Assembly (NCBI GenBank): GCA_932294295.1
Contig: OW028581.1
Location: 9,941,526-10,005,525, forward strand
Reading direction: 5' to 3'
From: Alitta virens
Lineage: Eukaryota; Annelida; Polychaeta; Phyllodocida; Nereididae
DNA length: 64,000 nt
The position numbers were made by a program, and so were the translations under genes. The notes under the pieces were generated by a model. It worked only from the letters and a program-made list of their open reading frames with translations, was not told where the DNA came from and ran no database searches. The first letter of the stretch is position 1, and the number at the start of each line of letters is the position of its first letter. This document shows positions 51,996-63,670 of this stretch, in pieces.

Positions 51996-53666
51996 CGAAC
52001 ATTTCAGAATTGTCAAACTCAATTTTCATTCAAACCAAAATGGTTGGACTCAATGTTTGATTAATTCAGAATGGTCATACTGAATGTTTGACCAAATCAG
52101 AATAGTCAAACTGAATGATCGAACATTTCAGAATTGTCAAACGCAATTTTCAATCAAACCAAAATGGTTGGACTCAATGTATGATTATCTCAGAATGGTC
52201 ATACTGAATCTTTGATCAACTCAGAATAGTCAGACTCAATGATCGATCATCTCAGAATTGTCAAACTCAATGATCGAACATTTCAGAATTGTCAAACTCA
52301 ATTTTCATTCAAACCAAAATGGTTGGACTCAATGTTTGATTAATTCAGAATGGTCATACTGAATGTTTGATCAACTCAGAATAGTGAAACTCAATGATCG
52401 AACATTTCAGAATTGTCAAACTCAATGATCGAACATTTCAGAATTGTCAAACTCAATTTTCATTCAAACCAAAATGGTTGGACTCAATGTTTGATTAATT
52501 CAGAATGGTCATACTGAATGTTTGACCAAATCAGAATAGTCAAACTCAATGATCGAACATTTAGAATTGTCAAGCTCAATTTTCAATCAAACCAAAATGG
52601 TTGGACTGAATGTTTGATTAACTCAGATTGGTCATACAGAATGTCTGATCAACTCAGAATAGTCAGACTCAATGATCGATCATCTCAGAATTGTCAAACT
52701 CAATGACGAACATTTCAGAATTGTCAAACTCAATTTTCATTCAAACCAAAATGGTTGGACTCAATGTTTTATTAATTCAGAATGGTCATACTGAATGTTT
52801 GATCAACTCAGAATAGTCAAACTCAATGATCGAACATTTCAGAATTGTCAAACGCAATTTTCAATCAAACCAAAATGGTTGGACTCAATGTATGATTATC
52901 TCAGAATGGTCATACTGAATGTTTGATCAACTCAGAATAGTCAGACTCAATGATCGATCATCTCAGAATTGTCAAACTCAATGATCGAACATTTCAGAAT
53001 TGTCAAACTCAATTTTCATTCAAACCAAAATGGTTGGACTCAATGTTTGATTAATTCAGAATGGTCATACTGAATGTTTGATCAACTCAGAATAGTCAAA
53101 CTCAATGATCGAACATTTCCGAATTGTCAAACTCAATTTTCATTCAAACCAAAATGGTTGGACTCAATGTTTGATTTGCTCAGAATGGTCATACTAAATG
53201 TTTGACCAAATCAGAATAGTCAAACTCAATGATCGAACATTTCAGAATTGTCAAACTCAATGATCGAACATTTCAGAATTGTCAAACTCAATTTTCATTC
53301 AAACCAAAATGGTTGGACTCAATGTTTGATTAATTCAGAATGGTCATACTGAATGTTTGACCAAATCAGAATAGTCAAACTCAATGATCGAACATTTAGA
53401 ATTGTCAAGCTCAATTTTCAATCAAACCAAAATGGTTCGACTCAATGTTTGATTAATTCAGAATGGTCATACTGAATGTTTGATCAACTCAGAATAGTGA
53501 AACTCAATGATCGAACATTTTCGAATTGTCAAACTCAATTTTCATTCAAACCAAAATGGTTGGACTCAATGTTTGATTTGCTCAGAATGGTCATACTAAA
53601 TGTTTGACCAAATCAGTATAGTCAAACTCAATGATCGAACATTTCAGAATTGTCAAACTCAATGAT
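51996..53666 (+). repeat. 1,671-bp tandem duplication, copy 2
   Basis: This copy includes the second copy of the TTTAGAATTG/GGTTCGACTC hybrid at 53.40-53.46 kb. The hybrid is what a fusion of the 51.7-kb and 49.8-kb contexts would give, and its presence twice means that the fusion came before, or together with, this duplication. Confidence 0.85.
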
Positions 53667-55822
53667 CGAACATTTCAGAATTGTCAAACTCAATTTTCAT
53701 TCAAACCAAAATGGTTGGACTCAATGTTTGATTAATTCAGAATGGTCATACTGAATGTTTGACCAAATCAGAATAGTCAAACTGAATGATCGAACATTTC
53801 AGAATTGTCAAACGCAATTTTCAATCAAACCAAAATGGTTGGACTCAATGTATGATTATCTCAGAATGGTCATACTGAATCTTTGATCAACTCAGAATAG
53901 TCAGACTAAATGATCGATCATCTCAGAATTGTCAAACTCAATGATCGAACATTTCAGAATTGTCAAACTCAATTTTCATTCAAACCAAAATGGTTGGACT
54001 CAATGTTTGATTAATTCAGAATGGTCATACTGAATGTTTGACCAAATCAGAATAGTCAAACTGAATGATCGAACATTTCAGAATTGTCAAACGCAATTTT
54101 CAATCAAACCAAAATGGTTGGACTCAATGTATGATTATCTCAGAATGGTCATACTGAATCTTTGATCAACTCAGAATAGTCAGACTCAATGATCGATCAT
54201 CTCAGAATTGTCAAACTCAATGATCGAACATTTCAGAATTGTCAAACTCAATTTTCATTCAAACCAAAATGGTTGGACTCAATGTTTGATTAATTCAGAA
54301 TGGTCATACTGAATGTTTGATCAACTCAGAATAGTGAAACTCAATGATCGAACATTTCAGAATTGTCAAACTCAATGATCGAACATTTCAGAATTGTCAA
54401 ACTCAATTTTCATTCAAACCAAAATGGTTGGACTCAATGTTTGATTAATTCAGAATGGTCATACTGAATGTTTGACCAAATCAGAATAGTCAAACTCAAT
54501 GATCGAACATTTAGAATTGTCAAGCTCAATTTTCAATCAAACCAAAATGGTTGGACTGAATGTTTGATTAACTCAGATTGGTCATACAGAATGTCTGATC
54601 AACTCAGAATAGTCAGACTCAATGATCGATCATCTCAGAATTGTCAAACTCAATGACGAACATTTCAGAATTGTCAAACTCAATTTTCATTCAAACCAAA
54701 ATGGTTGGACTCAATGTTTTATTAATTCAGAATGGTCATACTGAATGTTTGATCAACTCAGAATAGTCAAACTCAATGATCGAACATTTCAGAATTGTCA
54801 AACGCAATTTTCAATCAAACCAAAATGGTTGGACTCAATGTATGATTATCTCAGAATGGTCATACTGAATGTTTGATCAACTCAGAATAGTCAGACTCAA
54901 TGATCGATCATCTCAGAATTGTCAAACTCAATGATCGAACATTTCAGAATTGTCAAACTCAATTTTCATTCAAACCAAAATGGTTGGACTCAATGTTTGA
55001 TTAATTCAGAATGGTCATACTGAATGTTTGATCAACTCAGAATAGTCAAACTCAATGATCGAACATTTCCGAATTGTCAAACTCAATTTTCATTCAAACC
55101 AAAATGGTTGGACTCAATGTTTGATTTGCTCAGAATGGTCATACTAAATGTTTGACCAAATCAGAATAGTCAAACTCAATGATCGAACATTTCAGAATTG
55201 TCAAACTCAATGATCGAACATTTCAGAATTGTCAAACTCAATTTTCATTCAAACCAAAATGGTTGGACTCAATGTTTGATTAATTCAGAATGGTCATACT
55301 GAATGTTTGACCAAATCAGAATAGTCAAACTCAATGATCGAACATTTAGAATTGTCAAGCTCAATTTTCAATCAAACCAAAATGGTTGGACTGAATGTTT
55401 GATTAACTCAGATTGGTCAAACAGAATGTCTGATCAACTCAGAGTAGTCAGACTCAATGATCGATCATCTCAGAATTGTCAAACTCAATGACGAACATTT
55501 CAGAATTGTCAAACTCAATTTTCATTCAAACCAAAATGGTTGGACTCAATGTTTAATTAATTCAGAATGGTCATACTGAATGTTTGATCAACTCAGAATA
55601 GTCAAACTCAATGATCGAACATTTCAGAATTGTCAAACGCAATTTTCAATCAAACCAAAATGGTTGGACTCAATGTATGATTATCTCAGAATGGTCATAC
55701 TGAATGTTTGATCAACTCAGAATAGTCAGACTCAATGATCGATCATCTCAGAATTGTCAAACTCAATGATCGAACATTTCAGAATTGTCAAACTCAATTT
55801 TCATTCAAACCAAAATGGTTGG
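53440..55822 (+). repeat. 2,383-bp tandem duplication, copy 1
   Basis: ACATTTTCGAATTG at 53,516 recurs at 55,899, and the TTTAGAATTG-type units after 54,468 and 55,303 recur after 56,851 and 57,686. All are 2,383 bp apart, 77 subunits (2,387) minus four bases. Confidence 0.88.
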
Positions 55823-58205
55823 ACTCAATGTTTGATTAATTCAGAATGGTCATACTGAATGTTTGATCAACTCAGAATAGTGAAACTCAATGATCGAACA
55901 TTTTCGAATTGTCAAACTCAATTTTCATTCAAACCAAAATGGTTGGACTCAATGTTTGATTTGCTCAGAATGGTCATACTAAATGTTTGACCAAATCAGT
56001 ATAGTCAAACTCAATGATCGAACATTTCAGAATTGTCAAACTCAATGATCGAACATTTCAGAATTGTCAAACTCAATTTTCATTCAAACCAAAATGGTTG
56101 GACTCAATGTTTGATTAATTCAGAATGGTCATACTGAATGTTTGACCAAATCAGAATAGTCAAACTGAATGATCGAACATTTCAGAATTGTCAAACGCAA
56201 TTTTCAATCAAACCAAAATGGTTGGACTCAATGTATGATTATCTCAGAATGGTCATACTGAATCTTTGATCAACTCAGAATAGTCAGACTAAATGATCGA
56301 TCATCTCAGAATTGTCAAACTCAATGATCGAACATTTCAGAATTGTCAAACTCAATTTTCATTCAAACCAAAATGGTTGGACTCAATGTTTGATTAATTC
56401 AGAATGGTCATACTGAATGTTTGACCAAATCAGAATAGTCAAACTGAATGATCGAACATTTCAGAATTGTCAAACGCAATTTTCAATCAAACCAAAATGG
56501 TTGGACTCAATGTATGATTATCTCAGAATGGTCATACTGAATCTTTGATCAACTCAGAATAGTCAGACTCAATGATCGATCATCTCAGAATTGTCAAACT
56601 CAATGATCGAACATTTCAGAATTGTCAAACTCAATTTTCATTCAAACCAAAATGGTTGGACTCAATGTTTGATTAATTCAGAATGGTCATACTGAATGTT
56701 TGATCAACTCAGAATAGTGAAACTCAATGATCGAACATTTCAGAATTGTCAAACTCAATGATCGAACATTTCAGAATTGTCAAACTCAATTTTCATTCAA
56801 ACCAAAATGGTTGGACTCAATGTTTGATTAATTCAGAATGGTCATACTGAATGTTTGACCAAATCAGAATAGTCAAACTCAATGATCGAACATTTAGAAT
56901 TGTCAAGCTCAATTTTCAATCAAACCAAAATGGTTGGACTGAATGTTTGATTAACTCAGATTGGTCATACAGAATGTCTGATCAACTCAGAATAGTCAGA
57001 CTCAATGATCGATCATCTCAGAATTGTCAAACTCAATGACGAACATTTCAGAATTGTCAAACTCAATTTTCATTCAAACCAAAATGGTTGGACTCAATGT
57101 TTTATTAATTCAGAATGGTCATACTGAATGTTTGATCAACTCAGAATAGTCAAACTCAATGATCGAACATTTCAGAATTGTCAAACGCAATTTTCAATCA
57201 AACCAAAATGGTTGGACTCAATGTATGATTATCTCAGAATGGTCATACTGAATGTTTGATCAACTCAGAATAGTCAGACTCAATGATCGATCATCTCAGA
57301 ATTGTCAAACTCAATGATCGAACATTTCAGAATTGTCAAACTCAATTTTCATTCAAACCAAAATGGTTGGACTCAATGTTTGATTAATTCAGAATGGTCA
57401 TACTGAATGTTTGATCAACTCAGAATAGTCAAACTCAATGATCGAACATTTCCGAATTGTCAAACTCAATTTTCATTCAAACCAAAATGGTTGGACTCAA
57501 TGTTTGATTTGCTCAGAATGGTCATACTAAATGTTTGACCAAATCAGAATAGTCAAACTCAATGATCGAACATTTCAGAATTGTCAAACTCAATGATCGA
57601 ACATTTCAGAATTGTCAAACTCAATTTTCATTCAAACCAAAATGGTTGGACTCAATGTTTGATTAATTCAGAATGGTCATACTGAATGTTTGACCAAATG
57701 AGAATAGTCAAACTCAATGATCGAACATTTAGAATTGTCAAGCTCAATTTTCAATCAAACCAAAATGGTTGGACTGAATGTTTGATTAACTCAGATTGGT
57801 CAAACAGAATGTCTGATCAACTCAGAGTAGTCAGACTCAATGATCGATCATCTCAGAATTGTCAAACTCAATGACGAACATTTCAGAATTGTCAAACTCA
57901 ATTTTCATTCAAACCAAAATGGTTGGACTCAATTTTTAATTAATTCAGAATGGTCATACTGAATGTTTGATCAACTCAGAATAGTCAAACTCAATGATCG
58001 AACATTTCAGAATTGTCAAACGCAATTTTCAATCAAACCAAAATGGTTGGACTCAATGTATGATTATCTCAGAATGGTCATACTGAATGTTTGATCAACT
58101 CAGAATAGTCAGACTCAATGATCGATCATCTCAGAATTGTCAAACTCAATGATCGAACATTTCAGAATTGTCAAACTCAATTTTCATTCAAACCAAAATG
58201 GTTGG
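55823..58205 (+). repeat. 2,383-bp tandem duplication, copy 2
   Basis: This copy follows copy 1 directly. It carries private CCAAATGAGAATAG near 57,698 and CAATTTTTAATTAATTC near 57,933. Homology to copy 1 continues to about 58,270, where ATTTCCG replaces ATTTTCG. Confidence 0.87.
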
Positions 58206-60290
58206 ACTCAATGTTTGATTAATTCAGAATGGTCATACTGAATGTTTGATCAACTCAGAATAGTGAAACTCAATGATCGAACATTTCCGAATTGTCAAAC
58301 TCAATTTTCATTCAAACCAAAATGGTTGGACTCAATGTTTGATTTGCTCAGAATGGTCATACTAAATGTTTGACCAAATCAGAATAGTCAAACTCAATGA
58401 TCGAACATTTCAGAATTGTCAAACTCAATGATCGAACATTTCAGAATTGTCAAACTCAATTTTCATTCAAACCAAAATGGTTGGACTCAATGTTTGATTA
58501 ATTCAGAATGGTCATACTGAATGTTTGACCAAATCAGAATAGTCAAACTGAATGATCGAACATTTCAGAATTGTCAAACGCAATTTTCAATCAAACCAAA
58601 ATGGTTGGACTCAATGTATGATTATCTCAGAATGGTCATACTGAATCTTTGATCAACTCAGAATAGTCAGACTCAATGATCGATCATCTCAGAATTGTCA
58701 AACTCAATGATCGAACATTTCAGAATTGTCAAACTCAATTTTCATTCAAACCAAAATGGTTGGACTCAATGTTTGATTAATTCAGAATGGTCATACTGAA
58801 TGTTTGACCAAATCAGAATAGTCAAACTGAATGATCGAACATTTCAGAATTGTCAAACGCAATTTTCAATCAAACCAAAATGGTTGGACTCAATGTATGA
58901 TTATCTCAGAATGGTCATACTGAATCTTTGATCAACTCAGAATAGTCAGACTCAATGATCGATCATCTCAGAATTGTCAAACTCAATGATCGCAAAATTC
59001 CAGAATTGTCAAACTCAATTTTCATTCAAACCAAAATGGTTGGACTCAATGTTTGATTAGCTCAGAATGGTCATACTAAATGTTTGACCAAATCAGAATA
59101 GTCAAACTCAATGATCGAACATTTCAGAATTGTCAAACTCAATGATCGAACATTTCAGAATTGTCAAACTCAATTTTCATTCAAACCAAAATGGTTGGAC
59201 TCAATGTTTGATTAATTCAGAATGGTCATACTGAATGTTTGACCAAATCAGAATAGTCAAACTCAATGATCAATTTCAGAATTGTCAAACGCAATTTTCA
59301 ATCAAACCAAAATGGTTGGACTCAATGTATGATTATCTCAGATTGGTCAAACAGAATGTCTGATCAACTCAGAATAGTCAGACTCAATGATCGATCATCT
59401 CAGAATTGTCAAACTCAATGACGAACATTTCAGAATTGTCAAACTCAATTTTCATTCAAACCAAAATGGTTGGACTCAATGTTTGATTAATTCAGAATGG
59501 TCATACTGAATGTTTGATCAACTCAGAATAGTGAAACTCAATGATCGAACATTTTCGAATTGTCAAACTCAATTTTCATTCAAACCAAAATGGTTGGACT
59601 CAATGTTTGATTTGCTCAGAATGGTCATACTAAATGTTTGACCAAATCAGTATAGTCAAACTCAATGATCGAACATTTCAGAATTGTCAAACTCAATGAT
59701 CGAACATTTCAGAATTGTCAAACTCAATTTTCATTCAAACCAAAATGGTTGGACTCAATGTTTGATTAATTCAGAATGGTCATACTGAATGTTTGACCAA
59801 ATCAGAATAGTCAAACTGAATGATCGAACATTTCAGAATTGTCAAACGCAATTTTCAATCAAACCAAAATGGTTGGACTCAATGTATGATTATCTCAGAA
59901 TGGTCATACTGAATCTTTGATCAACTCAGAATAGTCAGACTAAATGATCGATCATCTCAGAATTGTCAAACTCAATGATCGAACATTTCAGAATTGTCAA
60001 ACTCAATTTTCATTCAAACCAAAATGGTTGGACTCAATGTTTGATTAATTCAGAATGGTCATACTGAATGTTTGACCAAATCAGAATAGTCAAACTGAAT
60101 GATCGAACATTTCAGAATTGTCAAACGCAATTTTCAATCAAACCAAAATGGTTGGACTCAATGTATGATTATCTCAGAATGGTCATACTGAATCTTTGAT
60201 CAACTCAGAATAGTCAGACTCAATGATCGATCATCTCAGAATTGTCAAACTCAATGATCGAACATTTCAGAATTGTCAAACTCAATTTTC
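57705..60290 (+). repeat. Copy of 48.05-50.63 kb at offset 9,655 bp
   Basis: GATCGCAAAATTCC (49,333 and 58,988), ACATTTTCG (49,895 and 59,550) and GACTAAATGATCG (near 50,285 and 59,940) are 9,655 bp apart. Near 60,290 the match switches to a different source at offset 14,978, so this is one side of a composite junction. Confidence 0.87.
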
Positions 60291-63200
60291 ATTCAAACCA
60301 AAATGGTTGGACTCAATGTTTGATTAGCTCAGAATGGTCATACTAAATGTTTGACCAAATCAGAATAGTCAAACTCAATGATCGAACATTTCAGAATTGT
60401 CAAACTCAATGATCGAACATTTCAGAATTGTCAAACTCAATTTTCATTCAAACCAAAATGGTTGGACTCAATGTTTGATTAATTCAGAATGGTCATACTG
60501 AATGTTTGACCAAATCAGAATAGTCAAACTCAATGATCGAACATTTAGAATTGTCAAGCTCAATTTTCAATCAAACCAAAATGGTTGGACTGAATGTTTG
60601 AATAACTCAGATTGGTCAAACAGAATGTCTGATCAACTCAGAGTAGTCAGACTCAATGATCGATCATCTCAGAATTGTCAAACTCAATGACGAACATTTC
60701 AGAATTGTCAAACTCAATTTTCATTCAAACCAAAATGGTTGGACTCAATGTTTAATTAATTCAGAATGGTCATACTGAATGTTTGATCAACTCAGAATAG
60801 TCAAACTCAATGATCGAACATTTCAGAATTGTCAAACGCAATTTTCAATCAAACCAAAATGGTTGGACTCAATGTATGATTATCTCAGAATGGTCATACT
60901 GAATGTTTGATCAACTCAGAATAGTCAGACTCAATGATCGATCATCTCAGAATTGTCAAACTCAATGATCGAACATTTCAGAATTGTCAAACTCAATTTT
61001 CATTCAAACCAAAATGGTTGGACTCAATGTTTGATTAATTCAGAATGGTCATACTGAATGTTTGATCAACTCAGAATAGTGAAACTCAATGATCGAACAT
61101 TTCCGAATTGTCAAACTCAATTTTCATTCATACCAAAATGGTTGGACTCAATGTTTGATTTGCTCAGAATGGTCATACTAAATGTTTGACCAAATCAGAA
61201 TAGTCAAACTCAATGATCGAACATTTCAGAATTGTCAAACTCAATGATCGAACATTTCAGAATTGTCAAACTCAATTTTCATTCAAACCAAAATGGTTGG
61301 ACTCAATGTTTGATTAATTCAGAATGGTCATACTGAATGTTTGACCAAATCAGAATAGTCAAACTGAATGATCGAACATTTCAGAATTGTCAAACGCAAT
61401 TTTCAATCAAACCAAAATGGTTGGACTCAATGTATGATTATCTCAGAATGGTCATACTGAATCTTTGATCAACTCAGAATAGTCAGACTCAATGATCGAT
61501 CATCTCAGAATTGTCAAACTCAATGATCGAACATTTCAGAATTGTCAAACTCAATTTTCATTCAAACCAAAATGGTTGGACTCAATGTTTGATTAATTCA
61601 GAATGGTCATACTGAATGTTTGACCAAATCAGAATAGTCAAACTGAATGATCGAACATTTCAGAATTGTCAAACGCAATTTTCAATCAAACCAAAATGGT
61701 TGGACTCAATGTATGATTATCTCAGAATGGTCATACTGAATCTTTGATCAACTCAGAATAGTCAGACTCAATGATCGATCATCTCAGAATTGTCAAACTC
61801 AATGATCGCAAAATTCCAGAATTGTCAAACTCAATTTTCATTCAAACCAAAATGGTTGGACTCAATGTTTGATTAGCTCAGAATGGTCATACTAAATGTT
61901 TAACCAAATCAGAATAGTCAAACTCAATGATCGAACATTTCAGAATTGTCAAACTCAATGATCGAACATTTCAGAATTGTCAAACTCAATTTTCATTCAA
62001 ACCAAAATGGTTGGACTCAATGTTTGATTAATTCAGAATGGTCATACTGAATGTTTGACCAAATCAGAATAGTCAAACTCAATGATCGAACATTTAGAAT
62101 TGTCAAGCTCAATTTTCAATCAAACCAAAATGGTTGGACTGAATGTTTGATTAACTCAGATTGGTCATACAGAATGTCTGATCAACTCAGAATAGTCAGA
62201 CTCAATGATCGATCATCTCAGAATTGTCAAACTCAATGACGAACATTTCAGAATTGTCAAACTCAATTTTCATTCAAACCAAAATGGTTGGACTCAATGT
62301 TTTATTAATTCAGAATGGTCATACTGAATGTTTGATCAACTCAGAATAGTCAAACTCAATGATCGAACATTTCAGAATTGTCAAACGCAATTTTCAATCA
62401 AACCAAAATGGTTGGACTCAATGTATGATTATCTCAGAATGGTCATACTGAATGTTTGATCAACTCAGAATAGTCAGACTCAATGATCGATCATCTCAGA
62501 ATTGTCAAACTCAATGATCGAACATTTCAGAATTGTCAAACTCAATTTTCATTCAAACCAAAATGGTTGGACTCAATGTTTGATTAATTCAGAATGGTCA
62601 TACTGAATGTTTGATCAACTCAGAATAGTCAAACTCAATGATCGAACATTTCCGAATTGTCAAACTCAATTTTCATTCAAACCAAAATGGTTGGACTGAA
62701 TGTTTGATTAACTCAGATTGGTCAAACAGAATGTCTGATCAACTCAGAGTAGTCAGACTCAATGATCGATCATCTCAGAATTGTCAACCTCAATGACGAA
62801 CATTTCAGAATTGTCAAACTCAATTTTCATTCAAACCAAAATGGTTGGACTCAATGTTTAATTAATTCAGAATGGTCATACTGAATGTTTGATCAACTCA
62901 GAATAGTCAAACTCAATGATCGAACATTTCAGAATTGTCAAACGCAATTTTCAATCAAACCAAAATGGTTGGACTCAATGTATGATTATCTCAGAATGGT
63001 CATACTGAATGTTTGATCAACTCAGAATAGTCAAACTCAATGATCGAACATTTAGAATTGTCAAGCTCAATTTTCAATCAAACCAAAATGGTTGGACTGA
63101 ATGTTTGATTAACTCAGATTGGTCAAACAGAATGTCTGATCAACTCAGAGTAGTCAGACTCAATGATCGATCATCTCAGAATTGTCAAACTCAATGACGA

Positions 63201-63305
63201 ACATTTCAGAATTGTCAAACTCAATTTTCATTCAAACCAAAATGGTTGGACTCAATGTTTAATTAATTCAGAATGGTCATACTGAATGTTTGATCAACTC
63301 AGAAT
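60291..63305 (+). repeat. Copy of 45.3-48.3 kb at offset 14,978 bp
   Basis: Units after 45,524, 47,073 and 48,031 recur after 60,502, 62,051 and 63,009. GATCGCAAAATTCC at 46,826 recurs at 61,804, and GTCAACCTCAATGACG near 47,807 recurs near 62,785. Private changes in this copy are CATTCATACC at 61,131 and TTTAACCAAATC at 61,901. After about 63,305 the blocks are rearranged and the offset becomes 15,163. Confidence 0.88.
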
Positions 63306-63670
63306 AGTCAGACTCAATGATCGATCATCTCAGAATTGTCAAACTCAATGATCGAACATTTCAGAATTGTCAAACTCAATTTTCAATCAAACCAAAATGG
63401 TTGGACTGAATGTTTGATTAACTCAGATTGGTCAAACAGAATGTCTGATCAACTCAGAGTAGTCAGACTCAATGATCGATCATCTCAGAATTGTCAAACT
63501 CAATGACGAACATTTCAGAATTGTCAAACTCAATTTTCAATCAAACCAAAATGGTTGGACTCAATGTATGATTATCTCAGAATGGTCATACTGAATGTTT
63601 GATCAACTCAGAATAGTCAGACTCAATGATCGATCATCTCAGAATTGTCAAACTCAATGATCGAACATTT
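63306..63670 (+). repeat. Right-hand run of 155-bp-spaced palindromic blocks
   Basis: Palindromic sites lie at 63,165, 63,319, 63,474 and 63,628, spaced 154, 155 and 154 bp; the missing bases are 1-bp deletions such as AATGACGAAC. In the paralogous stretch near 48.3-48.5 kb this run is shorter, and about 185 bp (six subunits minus one base) has been gained here. Confidence 0.83.
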
